A DNA stretch of 64,000 nucleotides from JAAELZ01 sp965237485 (GCA_965237485.1 CBDEFQ010000009.1:1178001-1242000), one strand, 5' to 3'. Positions 52,898 through 62,322 are shown, counted from the first letter of the stretch. Translations and numbers: made by a program. Notes: generated from the sequence alone by a model not told the origin.

Positions 52898-54145
52898 GAT
52901 TACGCAACATTGGGTATGGACTTTTTGTCTAGCAAGTTGACTCATTGTCGTTCCACACGATATATCGATGATTAGCATTAGCCCATTCGTCGTCAATTTC
53001 AATCAGAATGGCACTGACTAATCGTAACCAAGCCTCTCGGTTAGGAAAGACTCTGACCAAGCGGGTTCGCCGCTTAAGTTCTTGTTGAACCGTCCGTTCA
53101 ATGCGGTTGGAGGTTCGCATTTTCTTTTGGTGTCTATCTGCAAGGCAAACACATTTAACCCTTCAGGCACATTGTTTTCTAGCCACTGCGCCAAGTGAGC
53201 ATGCTTTTCCTGGTACTGGCTCACAAGGACTTTTAGATTAACCTGAGCAGCTGCCATATTGGGTGCATTCCAAACACTACGCAGCTCACCACCAATGCGC
53301 TGCTTGATCTTGTGATTGGGGGCATGATGCATTGCATTCTGCGCCAGATGAAACTGGCAACGCTGCCAAGGTATACCTGGGAACACTGCCTTTCTAGCGG
53401 CTTTTAAGCCACTGTGATCATCACTGACAATAAACTCAATACCATGTATGCCCCGGTCAACCAAGCCTTTGAGGAACTCTCGCCAGTTAACCTCGGCTTC
53501 ATTAAGCGCCATTGCCGTTCCTAATACGCAACGCCGTCCACAAGGCAATACACCCACCGCACTCAACACCGCCATATCAATCACTTGGTGGCCCTCACCC
53601 ACCTTTTCATAACGCGCATCAAGGATTAGGTAAGAGACTTTACCCAAAGGACGATCACGCCAGACTTTTAACGCCTCATCCATGCTCTGGTTAGCCCGTG
53701 GGACCGGTGTAGAGGAGATGCTTTCAATACCCATGCTCTGCATGACTTTTTCGACTCGGCGCGTGCTAACGCCCGTCACGTACATTTCAGCAACGGTCAG
53801 CATCATCGCACGTTGGCTGCGTAAGCCGCGTTCTAGCGATTGAGGGTAAAAAGGTTCATCAACGTGTTGAGCGGTCTTTGGGATACGCAGATTGAGCGTA
53901 CCGGCTTGCGTATCGATACGCTTATCCTGGTAGCCATGGGCAAACCCTGGCCGGTCTTGACTATGCTCATAGTGTGATGCGCCTGGAAACGGCTCTCTTT
54001 CAATCTTCATCGCCTCATTGAGCAGTGCGGTGAGCACGGGGCGCATGGCATCGGGGCCTTCTGAGATGTGTGTTCCACTACTACGTCAAATACGTTATTG
54101 TTTGATTGGGTCATTTGGGTGTCTCCAGTATTTTAATTGCTTAAA
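52898..54145 (-). mobile_element. Second IS256-type element, copy 2
   Basis: It matches copy 1 from GATTACGC to GCTTAAA without the IS5-like insertion. The left edge is in a small membrane-protein gene; the right edge abuts a truncated MITE. The original target duplication cannot be recovered. Confidence 0.78.
52929..54114 (-). pseudogene. IS256-family (mutator-type) transposase, frameshifted
   Basis: As in copy 1, the body starts at MRPVLTALLNEAMKIEREPF and holds LILDARYEKV, IVSDDHSGLKAARK and CQFHLAQN. After PEGLNVFAL a one-base deletion (CTATCTGCAAGG versus CTATCTGGCAAGG in copy 1, plus-strand reading) shifts the frame, so the C-terminal region with the catalytic Glu is lost. The coding sequence therefore differs from copy 1 in having a small lesion instead of an insertion. 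Confidence 0.85.
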
Positions 54146-54249
54146 CCTAGATAAATCAGTTAAAACACGAAAGTCCATGCAAGCTCTTGATGCACCTAGC
54201 AAAATCAAAAAAAACCTTATCACCAATAAGGTGACCGCGACTTTTTTGA
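54146..54249. mobile_element. Left 104 bp of a second IS1380-related MITE
   Basis: The first 104 bases match the left part of the MITE at 22324-22486, from CCTAGATAAATC through GACCGCGACTTTTTTGA. The right part is replaced by IS256 copy D. Its presence shows that the MITE is repeated. Confidence 0.85.
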
Positions 54250-55643
54250 GAGTTATGCCTGAAAGTGGTGTATGGAGTAGTTGACTAAAAGCGGCGTATC
54301 GGGATGAGTTGAGTTTACAACAACTTAAACTTCCACAGACATACGCCACTATGAAACAGAATAAAATTATTTCCTTTGAAAAGCCAGAGCAAAGCATCGA
54401 TCCGCTGCAAGAATTGATTCGCAATGGTGCTAGGCAACTCATTCAAACCGCGATCGAGAGTGAGTTATCTGAACTGCTGTATCGCAATTGTGACAAAGTC
54501 TCAGATTCAGGACACGCTGGTGTCGTTCGTAACGGCTATTTGCCAGAACGTGAACTGCAAACCGGGATCGGCCCAGTCAAAGTACGTATCCCCAAGGTGC
54601 GCTCCCGCACTGGAGTACCGATCACCTTTCGGTCTGCTTTAGTGCCGCCGTATGTGCGTAAAACGAGAACACTAGAAGCGGCCTTGCCTTGGCTGTATCT
54701 CAAGGGTGTCAGCACTGGAGAAATGGGGGATGCACTGAGCGTGCTAGTGGGTCAATCAGCGACTGGGTTATCATCAGGCACAGTGAGTAAGCTCAAAGCA
54801 ACGTGGTCTCAGGAGTACAAGGATTGGAATAGAGAAGGTTTAGATCGAGATCGATGGGTTTATCTATGGGCGGACGGGATACACAGCGGCCTGCGCGGCG
54901 ATGAGGGCCGACTCTGTGCCTTAGTTGTCATCGGAGTGAATGAGCGCGGTCACAAGAAATTACTGGCGATTGAAGACGGTGAGCGAGAGTCTACGCAGAG
55001 TTGGCGAGAGGTGTTGTTGGCACTCAAGGAGCGAGGCCTGAATCAACCAGAGCTGGGCATCGGTGATGGTGCTTTAGGCTTTTGGAATGCCCTGGAAGAA
55101 GTCTATCCTGGCACTAAACATCAACGGTGTTGGGTGCATAAAACGGCCAACGTGCTGAACAAGCTGCCTAAATCGGTGCAGCCCAAAGCAAAAGCAGCTC
55201 TGCATAACATTTGGCAGGAAGAAACCAAAGAAGCGGCGCAAAGTGCCTATCAATTATTCATTAAAACCTGTCAAGACAAGTATCCAAAAGCCACGCAGTG
55301 CTTGGAAAAAGATCGCGAAGAGTTAATGACGTTCTACTCGTTCCCTGCCAAGCACTGGATGAGCATACGTACTACGAATCCAATTGAATCAACATTCGCG
55401 ACTATCCGACACCGTACCAAACGATGCAAGGGATGTCTTAGCCGTGATGGCATGTTAAGTATGATGTTCAAGCTGGGTCAGTGCGCAGAGAAAAAGTGGA
55501 ACCGAATACGCGGGTTCGCCTATCTAGCAAAAGTGATTCAAGGGGTTCCATTTAAAGATGGAATAGAGCAAACTAATGACTACTCAGATCAAACCGAGGC
55601 CGCTTGAAGAAAATGCCTCATACACCAGATTCGGGCATAACTC
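54250..55643 (+). mobile_element. IS256-family element copy D, intact (1394 bp)
   Basis: Complete ends, same length as copy B. Flanks are a MITE on the left (TTTTTTGA) and IS21 istA sequence on the right (CAGAGCGC), so no target duplication is present. Recombination with another copy is the simplest explanation. Confidence 0.93.
54351..55607 (+). CDS. IS256-family transposase, copy D
   Basis: 418 residues from the ATG, intact. The DDE triad (D189, D253 and E360 in long-start numbering) and CWVHK are as in copy B. The only differences seen from copies A, B and C are single residues (for example Ile/Val at position 49). Confidence 0.92.
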   Translation: MKQNKIISFEKPEQSIDPLQELIRNGARQLIQTAIESELSELLYRNCDKVSDSGHAGVVRNGYLPERELQTGIGPVKVRIPKVRSRTGVPITFRSALVPPYVRKTRTLEAALPWLYLKGVSTGEMGDALSVLVGQSATGLSSGTVSKLKATWSQEYKDWNREGLDRDRWVYLWADGIHSGLRGDEGRLCALVVIGVNERGHKKLLAIEDGERESTQSWREVLLALKERGLNQPELGIGDGALGFWNALEEVYPGTKHQRCWVHKTANVLNKLPKSVQPKAKAALHNIWQEETKEAAQSAYQLFIKTCQDKYPKATQCLEKDREELMTFYSFPAKHWMSIRTTNPIESTFATIRHRTKRCKGCLSRDGMLSMMFKLGQCAEKKWNRIRGFAYLAKVIQGVPFKDGIEQTNDYSDQTEAA

Positions 55644-55915
55644 CAGAGCGCGTGGTGCGTTATCAATTAGAAAATCGCCCCCATCCAGAACATGGTTATC
55701 GTGCTTGTTTGGGCATTCTTAACCTTGCCAAGAAATACGGCAAGACGCGTTTAGAGAATGCCTGTTTACGCGCAGAGAAGATTGGCGGCCTGCATTACAA
55801 ACACCTTGCATCAATACTACAAACCCGTCTCGACAAGCTACCTACCGAACCCGATAAGCAACAGACTTTGCCAAGCACCCATGCCAATGTGCGCGGAGCC
55901 GATTACTACCATTAA
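55644..55915 (+). pseudogene. IS21 IstA C-terminal fragment 1
   Basis: Reads RVVRYQLENRPHPEHGYRA, then LGILNLAKKYGKTRLENAC to the stop after RGADYYH, the C-terminus of an IS21-family IstA transposase. The upstream part is replaced by IS256 copy D, and the fragment is cut by IS1380 immediately after the stop. The same sequence recurs at 57657-57926. Confidence 0.85.
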
Positions 55916-57621
55916 CCTAAAAAACGCAGTTAAAGCCTCTCCAATGAGGCCAACATAAACAACCCTTCCATCGTCGCTACTGCCTCCGAGACACTTTAGC
56001 CAAGTAAACAGCGGTCATCTGGCGGTTGAAGAATCGTTCCACCAAGATATTTCTTCATCGCCTCGCTTAGAATGCGGCACCAAACTTGCGCCACGCTCAA
56101 CTGCGGCGCAATCGCCTTCAATGAATTAAAGACGTGTTGTATTTGGTCAAACGTGTCGCGAATTAAGTCGGCCTTGGCGTGCGTGCTAGTAATCGTCATA
56201 GTCTTTTTCCGCCCCGATTCAGTAACGCGCCCCACCGAACTCAGTAATAGCGGTCGACGGGTAATCGCTTCCATATGTTTGTCTGGGTTAGCCAGCCTAG
56301 TGAATATATTCCACCCGTTATAAATCAAGGCAATGATCCGCGCTATAAAGCGACAGGGCTTGATATCGGCGGTAGTAAACCCGCCCCAACCCCAATGGTT
56401 CTTGATTTCATCAAAATTGTTTTCGCAGTCGGCTCGATCTCGATAATGTTGGACGATGCTAATCACCTCATCGTCTAATGAGGTGACCAGAACAGCGTAT
56501 TCAAACGCGCGAATATCATCCGCTTCTTGCAAAAAACCAAAGCTCTGCTGGCCTTGACTTTTCTCTTCCAATACCAGCAGCACTTCCTTTGCTAAACGAC
56601 GACGAACGATTACCACGCGCCGATGATCGTTCCACGCAGCCAACTTCAAACAACTTTCTTTGGCTTCCCAGCCATCGATAACATAATCCCAGCCCGACAC
56701 GCTATGCTGCTGCTGTATCAGTTGCTTAACGTACTTAGACTTCCTTAGCTTAAACAAGTAATTGACGCCTCTTTGTTCTGCAGCGCTCATCACATCCTGG
56801 GTACCCCAGTCACAATCGCCTCGAATAAAGTGCGGCCAAGATGAACGTGGCAATCGATCCAACAGCTCCCATAGACCCGGCGAAGAATGACTAGCAGCTA
56901 CCTCAGTGCCAGACTTGACCTCAACATCCAATACAAGACGAAGATTGACAATCATATAGGTGTGATACGTGTGCGAGGGCCGGCCAGGTTTGTGTGGATT
57001 ATAGCCAACCTTGGCACCTTCTTGATGACCGTATAGCGGTTTAACCGTTACGTCACAATCCAATATCCATGGCTGTGTGAGCAAGGGCTCGTAGCAACGC
57101 TGCAAATGAGTTTGTAGCCAGGCTATACCTTGTTCCTCATCCATCTTCTTCAGCGCACGGCGCGCCGAATCGTCGCTAACCGCTTTGGTCATTCCAAGCA
57201 TTTTGGTGTTGATACGATCGCCCATTAAGCTGGCCATGTGTGCGTAGCGATTGTGACCCGAGAGAACAGACAACAAAAATGAGCCCAACACATTGATCTT
57301 CTCAGGTGCGTTATTGTTTCGATATTCCAATGGGCAACTGCTCACCCATGGCTTAAACAGACCACCAAGTTTTAAATATTGAATGAAAAAAGGCAACGGT
57401 CCTATGGGCGTTACTGCCGCTGACGGGTCCCATTCAACGTGAATTTTTCCATCGAACGTTTCAGTCGATAATAAGGTGGAAACAGCGTTTGAAACCTCCG
57501 GTTTTAGCGCACCCTCTGGGTGAAAGGATTTATCTTTGGCGACCATGGTGTTTCTCCTTTTAATTCAATTGATTGCAACGATAATACATCCGTTAGTGGA
57601 GGTTCAACTGATTTTTCTAGG
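55916..57621 (-). mobile_element. IS1380-family element
   Basis: The left end CCTAAAAAACGCAGTTAAA and the right end TTCAACTGATTTTTCTAGG form imperfect inverted repeats. The flanks do not match (ATTAA versus TTGAT), and both sides are istA sequence from different positions, so this copy was joined by recombination between IS21 pieces. Its ends resemble the MITE ends. Confidence 0.88.
55996..57546 (-). CDS. IS1380-family transposase
   Basis: 516 residues, intact. Likely catalytic residues are Asp in ILDCDVTVKPLYGHQ, Asp in FIRGDCDWGTQ and Glu in YRDRADCENNFDEIKNHWGW, the IS1380 Y-R-E region. A full frame from MVAKDKSFHPEGALKPEV indicates a functional copy that could mobilise the MITE in trans. 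Confidence 0.9.
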   Translation of the reverse strand: MVAKDKSFHPEGALKPEVSNAVSTLLSTETFDGKIHVEWDPSAAVTPIGPLPFFIQYLKLGGLFKPWVSSCPLEYRNNNAPEKINVLGSFLLSVLSGHNRYAHMASLMGDRINTKMLGMTKAVSDDSARRALKKMDEEQGIAWLQTHLQRCYEPLLTQPWILDCDVTVKPLYGHQEGAKVGYNPHKPGRPSHTYHTYMIVNLRLVLDVEVKSGTEVAASHSSPGLWELLDRLPRSSWPHFIRGDCDWGTQDVMSAAEQRGVNYLFKLRKSKYVKQLIQQQHSVSGWDYVIDGWEAKESCLKLAAWNDHRRVVIVRRRLAKEVLLVLEEKSQGQQSFGFLQEADDIRAFEYAVLVTSLDDEVISIVQHYRDRADCENNFDEIKNHWGWGGFTTADIKPCRFIARIIALIYNGWNIFTRLANPDKHMEAITRRPLLLSSVGRVTESGRKKTMTITSTHAKADLIRDTFDQIQHVFNSLKAIAPQLSVAQVWCRILSEAMKKYLGGTILQPPDDRCLLG

Positions 57622-57926
57622 TTGATACTTGGGCAAGTCAGGTCGGTGCGGCGACAGAGCGCGTGGTGCGTTATCAATTAGAAAATCGCCCCCATCCAGA
57701 ACATGGTTATCGTGCTTGTTTGGGCATTCTTAACCTTGCCAAGAAATACGGCAAGACGCGTTTAGAGAATGCCTGTTTACGCGCAGAGAAGATTGGCGGC
57801 CTGCATTACAAACACCTTGCATCAATACTACAAACCCGTCTCGACAAGCTACCTACCGAACCCGATAAGCAACAGACTTTGCCAAGCACCCATGCCAATG
57901 TGCGCGGAGCCGATTACTACCATTAA
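57622..57926 (+). pseudogene. IS21 IstA C-terminal fragment 2
   Basis: Reads DTWASQVGAATERVVRYQ and the same C-terminal region as fragment 1, ending in RGADYYH. The start is cut by the IS1380 element. In contrast to fragment 1 it is followed by a natural istB 38 bp downstream, so this copy shows the original IS21 arrangement. Confidence 0.85.
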
Positions 57927-58360
57927 CCCAAACCATTTCATCTATAACCAACAGGAAAATACTATGACTCCACAACAAACCCTTACCCAACTGAATGAAT
58001 TACGCCTAACGGGCATGGCCGAGCAACTGTGCTATCAGTTCGACCCACCTAACACTTATGATGAGCTGGGCTTTATCGAACGACTCAGTTTGCTCGTAAA
58101 CCACGAGGCCACCGTGCGGGATAACCGCAAAGTCACGCGTTTACTCAAGCAAGCGAAGTTACGATATCGCGCCCAAGCAGACGACATCGATTACCGAACT
58201 AGACGAGGTTTACACAAAGACACGGTAGCGCAGTTACTGGCCCTAGACGGGGTAAACAAAAGCCGCAATGTCATCATCCAAGGCCCTACAGGCACCGGCA
58301 AAACCTTCTTGGCCTGTGTGTTAGGACAAGCGGCTTGTGAGCACGGCATTAGCACAAAAT

Positions 58361-59536
58361 GGGCTCGTCGGTTAATACAATTTCAAACAGGGTTTTCGCC
58401 GAAGTCGCTTTTAGTTTGCTCAGCAACGCGTTTTTTGTGCAATAAACCGTCTATTAGCAGCCATTTTGCCACCAATAGACGGATCTATCCCTAGGCCGGC
58501 ACCAATTCAACTCGTTCAACTCCCAATGCCATTAATCGCTTAAGGTTAAAACATAAGCCCCTGATTCCAACTTGGAACTGGACTTTAGCCAACCCTTTAT
58601 AACGAACTCGCTTATTGCGATGAGCAAACACTCGCTCATATGGTGAACGAATTTTGCTAATCCAACGGTCTTTGTCTCTATTCTTGCCATGCATATTGTT
58701 CTTCTTGATTGTTGCATCATGGCAACCGTTGCGCCTGAGCGTGGTTTTGGCCGGGCTCACGCAATAACCCTTGTCCGCATAAACAGCACCCGACTTAGGG
58801 CAAACATGCTTCAAGCCGCTTGCATCCGTTACCTCAGCCGAGGTGGCCGCTATTTTATTGATCAAGCCACTTTGCATATCCACTGATGCATGCTCTTTGT
58901 AACCATACCAATATTTGCTATTTCCCTTGCACCCAAACCGTGCTTGCTTGTCCGCCGCAACTTTATCAACTGTCTTATTGTTGAACTCCTCTAATCCCAT
59001 CTTTATCGCCTTATCTCTATCATCCCAAGTGGTTAGCTTACTGACCAACTGGCTGGCATCGACAAATGTGAATACTTCTCGTACTAAGCCCATTGAAACT
59101 AACCCGCTCCGAACACGGTCAAATAAATTCATCATACCCCTGGTTCCAATGCGTGAGCGAAAATCACCAAAGTAACTATGATCAGGAGTGCTCTGTTCCA
59201 GTCCTGAATCACAAAACCACTTAGCGGCCAGATTCTCTGATAAGTATCGCTCCATTTCTCTATCACTTAAATCTTCCATGAACTGAAGCACCAAGGCACG
59301 TAAGCCGAACTCAACACCTCGGCCTTTAGGGCCACGGGTGGCATATATTTTAGAGAAGGGTTTACTCAATGCACCAAAACATAATAGCTCATCGAGTTTA
59401 CGGTAGGGATGTTCAGAGCTAACCAGAGAATCTAAGGTTAGGAACAGTTGGCTTTGATGACGTTTGCTCAAAATTGCAGGCTGACTAGAATCAGCCCATA
59501 TTATCTCACGTATTCTATTAATTATCCGACAAGCCC
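58361..59536 (-). mobile_element. IS5-like element copy C (1176 bp)
   Basis: Inverted orientation. Flanked by AAAAT on both sides (58356-58360 and 59537-59541), which together with the ATTTA duplication of copy A establishes a 5-bp duplication for this IS. Confidence 0.94.
58491..59471 (-). CDS. IS5/IS1182-like transposase, copy C
   Basis: 326 residues, same as copy A at all motifs (D138, D233, E279). TTG start. Intact, so three of three copies in the window look active. Confidence 0.9.
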   Translation of the reverse strand: MSKRHQSQLFLTLDSLVSSEHPYRKLDELLCFGALSKPFSKIYATRGPKGRGVEFGLRALVLQFMEDLSDREMERYLSENLAAKWFCDSGLEQSTPDHSYFGDFRSRIGTRGMMNLFDRVRSGLVSMGLVREVFTFVDASQLVSKLTTWDDRDKAIKMGLEEFNNKTVDKVAADKQARFGCKGNSKYWYGYKEHASVDMQSGLINKIAATSAEVTDASGLKHVCPKSGAVYADKGYCVSPAKTTLRRNGCHDATIKKNNMHGKNRDKDRWISKIRSPYERVFAHRNKRVRYKGLAKVQFQVGIRGLCFNLKRLMALGVERVELVPA

Positions 59537-59607
59537 AAAATATATTCGTGCTAGCCGCTTATTTGAAGCAATGACCTTGAGCCATGGTGATGGCAGTTAC
59601 ACCAAAG

Positions 59608-59631
59608 TTAAAGGGGACGCTACCCTTTTAT
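59608..59631. repeat. REP-like palindrome at the 3' end of the RAYT gene
   Basis: TTAAAGGGGACGCTACCCTT plus a T-rich end, an imperfect palindrome that contains the stop codon of the transposase gene. Its mirror units lie at the other side of the gene (60315-60380). Confidence 0.7.
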
Positions 59632-60297
59632 TTCTTTCATGGGCCTGCCTCGGGGTCGATACCGTAAGATCTTTCCCACTTTCTTTTCCAGCTTCTTAAT
59701 AAATGACTTACCCCCGCAAGGCAGCCCTTTCTGAACATGCCTTTCCAATACTCCTACCTTTTCGGGGCTTTCTGTCTCTGCAAGCCAAGCTGACCAATCA
59801 TCAGGTTTTACGCCTATCTTAAGCCTATGATTCGGTGCCAATATTTCATTCTCGACCAAGCCGCATCTAGCAGCAGCACTAGACCACACGTAATCCTGAG
59901 CTTGCTTAACCATCCCTGCTGCAACGGGGTTACGTTCAATATATCTGATCGCAGCCCAAGTATAGGCATCGTCCATAGCTGAGGAAAAATAACGCCCTTG
60001 CCATAAATGCCCCTTCCAGCCATAACCTTTGTTAATACGCTGCGCGTAACGCATATGTAACGGTTTTAATACCTGTTGCAAGCCTTCTTCAGAAGTGGGT
60101 CGCAACACCAAATGAATATGGTTACTCATTAGGCAATAAGACATCAGCTCTACCGAGTATTTATTGCAATAATCACCTAACCAATTAAGATAATGCTCTC
60201 GGTCTTCATCGACAAAAAATACATCTTCCCCGCGGTTGCCACGTTGGGTGATATGATGCGGCACATCGGCAAATACATTTCTGGCTAGTCTGGGCAT
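59620..60297 (-). CDS. REP-associated tyrosine transposase (RAYT)
   Basis: 225 residues of the Y1_Tnp family: MPRLARNVFADVPHHITQRG start, the HUH-type motif MSNHIHLVL and a tyrosine in PLHMRYAQRINKGYGWKGHL. RAYTs are single-copy proteins that bind and process REP palindromes. The gene is flanked by three copies of an AAAGGG(T)-ACGTCCCC-type repeat. Not an IS with its own terminal repeats, but a domesticated or REP-mobilising enzyme. Confidence 0.9.
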   Translation of the reverse strand: MPRLARNVFADVPHHITQRGNRGEDVFFVDEDREHYLNWLGDYCNKYSVELMSYCLMSNHIHLVLRPTSEEGLQQVLKPLHMRYAQRINKGYGWKGHLWQGRYFSSAMDDAYTWAAIRYIERNPVAAGMVKQAQDYVWSSAAARCGLVENEILAPNHRLKIGVKPDDWSAWLAETESPEKVGVLERHVQKGLPCGGKSFIKKLEKKVGKILRYRPRGRPMKEIKG

Positions 60298-60314
60298 GCA
60301 CCGATTATAACGAA

Positions 60315-60380
60315 TTAAAGGGTAACGTCCCCTTTACTTCTTTACTTCCTTTACTTAAAAGGGTAACGTCCCCTTTACTT
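60315..60380. repeat. Two tandem REP-like palindromes upstream of RAYT
   Basis: Units TTAAAGGGTAACGTCCCCTT (from 60315) and the same core with an extra A (from 60355), each followed by TACTTC-type spacers. The arrangement as a pair near the gene start is like REP doublets. The region 60381-60592 contains nothing else convincing. Confidence 0.75.
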
Positions 60381-60592
60381 CCCTTTACTTAGATATCAAA
60401 CCGCCGCCCCGGTTGTGCTTTGCGGACAGGCCTTGGTCGGTTATACTTAAGACGCGAAAACATACTTCTCAAAAACCAACTACATAAGGCCGAAGAGCGC
60501 GAAGCAAATGCACTGGCTTTCACTGGCTTTAATAGATAAAATCACTACGCCCAAAGAACCTTCATGGTGCTATTTACTACCCTGGAACAAAA

Positions 60593-61747
60593 ATGCTTAA
60601 AGTTAAAAAAACATCTTTCGTACAACGAATGCTAATATCCATATTAAGTGCTTTTACACTAAATACGCTCGCTGCTTCAGTCAGCGATATCGAGGAAAGG
60701 CAAAAAAATTGTGACGGCGGTAAAATGTCCGATTGCGTTTCGTTAGGGAATTCATATTACGAAGGCGAAGGCGTCAAACAGGACTACAAAAAAGCCAGTG
60801 ACTTATACCAAACCGCTTGTGATGGCGGGAACATGGGCGGGTGCTTTAACTTGGGGGTTTCATATGACAAAGGCGAAGGCGTCAAACAGGACTACCAAAA
60901 AGCCAAGGACTTATACCAAACCGCTTGTGACGGCGGGGACATGGGCGGGTGCTTTAATTTAGGGAATTCATACACCAAAGGCGAAGGCGTCAAACAGGAC
61001 TACAAAAAAGCCAGTGACTTATACCAAACCGCTTGTGACGGCGGACACATGGGCGGGTGCTTTAACTTGGGGAATTCATACACCAAAGGCGAAGGCGTCA
61101 AACAGGACTACAAAAAAGCCAGTGACTTATACCAAACCGCTTGTGATGGCGGGAACATGGGCGGGTGCTTTAACTTGGGGGTTTTATACACCAAAGGCGA
61201 AGGCGTCAAACAGGATTACCAAAAAGCCAGTGACTTATACCAAACCGCTTGTGACGGCGGGGACATGTTCAGTTGCGTTTCGTTAGGGATTGCATACAGT
61301 GAAGGCGAAGGCGTCAAACAGGACTACAAAAAAGCCAGTGACTTATACCAAACCGCTTGTGACGGCGGGTACATGTACGGGTGCATTTTGTTAGGGAATT
61401 CATACCGTGAAGGCGAAGGCGTCAAACAGGATTACCAAAAAGCCAGTGACTTATACCAAACCGCTTGTGACGGCGGGGACATGTTCGGGTGCGTTTGGTT
61501 AGGGGATTCATACGCCGAAGGCAAAGGCGTCAAACAGGACTACAAAAAAGCCAGTGACTTATACCAAACCGCTTGTAACGGCGGGTACATGGGCGGGTGC
61601 AATAACTTGGGGGTTTTATACAACAACGATTGGGGCGTGAAGCAAGACAAAAGCAAAGCAAAGCATCAATTTGGCCTGGCATGTGACGGAGGTGATCAGG
61701 ATGGGTGTGATGCTTATCGAAAATTGAACGAGCAGGGCGTTCAATAA
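60593..61747 (+). CDS. Secreted cysteine-rich Sel1-like repeat protein (Hcp-like)
   Basis: 384 residues. A signal peptide (MLKVKKTSFVQRMLISILSA then FTLNTLAAS) is followed by nine 36-residue units and a partial tenth. The consensus is CDGGxMxxC followed by LGxxYxxGEGVKQDY and KKASDLYQTA. Each unit has two cysteines eight residues apart, as in Helicobacter cysteine-rich (Hcp) proteins where they form a disulfide. Sel1 repeats form alpha/alpha solenoids and bind partners. Neighbouring units are almost identical at DNA level. Its stop overlaps the next small gene. Confidence 0.88.
   Translation: MLKVKKTSFVQRMLISILSAFTLNTLAASVSDIEERQKNCDGGKMSDCVSLGNSYYEGEGVKQDYKKASDLYQTACDGGNMGGCFNLGVSYDKGEGVKQDYQKAKDLYQTACDGGDMGGCFNLGNSYTKGEGVKQDYKKASDLYQTACDGGHMGGCFNLGNSYTKGEGVKQDYKKASDLYQTACDGGNMGGCFNLGVLYTKGEGVKQDYQKASDLYQTACDGGDMFSCVSLGIAYSEGEGVKQDYKKASDLYQTACDGGYMYGCILLGNSYREGEGVKQDYQKASDLYQTACDGGDMFGCVWLGDSYAEGKGVKQDYKKASDLYQTACNGGYMGGCNNLGVLYNNDWGVKQDKSKAKHQFGLACDGGDQDGCDAYRKLNEQGVQ
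60710..61681 (+). repeat. Nine 108-bp tandem repeats inside the Sel1-like gene
   Basis: Units of exactly 108 bp share long identical blocks (GGCGAAGGCGTCAAACAGGA core). Variation is concentrated in the bases encoding the residues after CDGG and before GEG. Such repeats can gain or lose units by recombination or slippage. Confidence 0.9.
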
Positions 61748-61833
61748 TGCGCTTTATTCAAAAATTAACTGTAGTTTTCTGTTTATTGTGGTTCATAAAC
61801 CAAAGCTCCTGGGCACGTGAAATAACAGTTTAA
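61747..61833 (+). pseudogene. Truncated small secreted protein downstream of the Sel1 gene
   Basis: The ATG overlaps the Sel1 stop (TAATG). MRFIQKLTVVFCLLWFINQS then SWAREITV is a clear signal peptide with an SWA cleavage-like site. The frame is terminated at 61833 by a repeat related to REP palindromes. The mature part has been lost or displaced; the original protein was probably co-expressed with the repeat protein. Confidence 0.6.
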
Positions 61834-61845
61834 AGGGGTCTGACC
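61832..61845. repeat. REP-like half palindrome
   Basis: AAAGGGGTCTGACCC matches the palindrome at 12293-12311 with one centre change. It truncates the small secreted-protein gene and lies next to a transposase fragment related to the one that follows the 12.3-kb repeat. Confidence 0.65.
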
Positions 61846-61914
61846 CTGAGCTATCTGTATTTAATTGTTCAGTTTTACTCGCTGACAGGTGTCCAGTTTT
61901 AAACGCTGATTGAC

Positions 61915-62287
61915 AGGCATGGCCTGATAACGTACCGTGGAGTTCATCCATCTCTGCTAGAAGCTTAATGTCTTGATTGCTATAGCGTCTAGCAAAGCCC
62001 CTTGTGGCACGATGTCGCCACCGGATTCTACCGTGCTTGAGATAGCTGGCAGCCAGGCGTTTCACTTGCACATAAGAGTAACCGCTGATGCGTGCGATAT
62101 AACGCCGCACAAGACCCTTATCGGCTCGACCCAGTTTGCTGTATTTGAAACGCATTAAGGTGCGTTTGATGAAATCATAGCGATTGCGTTTACCGTCGAT
62201 TGCCAGATCGATTTCATCAGTGCCTTGTAGCAACAAGCGTGCCTTATCAAGGGTATCTATATGGTGGTCATTCATAATGGTATTCAT
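61915..62287 (-). pseudogene. Integrase-core transposase, N-terminal fragment
   Basis: Reads MNTIMNDHHIDTLDKARLLL through RYIARISGYSYVQVKRLAAS and MDELHGTLSGHA. The last ~40 residues overlap the start of the fragment at 12315. The C-terminal catalytic half is absent. Left terminal sequence GGAAATGATACCGAACT lies near 62311-62327, matching the right end of the 12.3-kb fragment as an inverted repeat. Confidence 0.8.
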
Positions 62288-62322
62288 TCACCATCATGAA
62301 CAGAAATTAGATTAGTTCGGTA

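Larger units (their letters stand above)
57964..59607 (+). pseudogene. IS21 IstB helper ATPase, interrupted and truncated
   Basis: It begins MTPQQTLTQLNELRLTGMAE and holds Walker A QGPTGTGKTFLACVLG. It is broken at GIST by an IS5-like element (58361-59536) with a 5-bp duplication, then continues KYIRASRLFEAMTLSHGDGS and YTK, where repeats of the REP-associated transposase begin. The Walker B and C-terminal parts are missing. IstB loads target DNA for IstA. Confidence 0.88.

Noticed and set aside
57769..58494. A 241-residue frame joining the istA tail, IstB and IS5 sequence
   Set aside because: It reads through out-of-frame istA sequence and the IS5-like end. The real gene is istB starting at 57964.
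60710..61681. Regular 108-bp repeats as a CRISPR array
   Set aside because: The repeats are contiguous, in frame, encode a 36-residue Sel1 unit and have no spacer structure.
12315..62287. A single inversion that split one transposase between 12.3 and 62 kb
   Set aside because: The two fragments overlap by about 40 residues and have different sequence changes, so they come from two copies, not one split copy.
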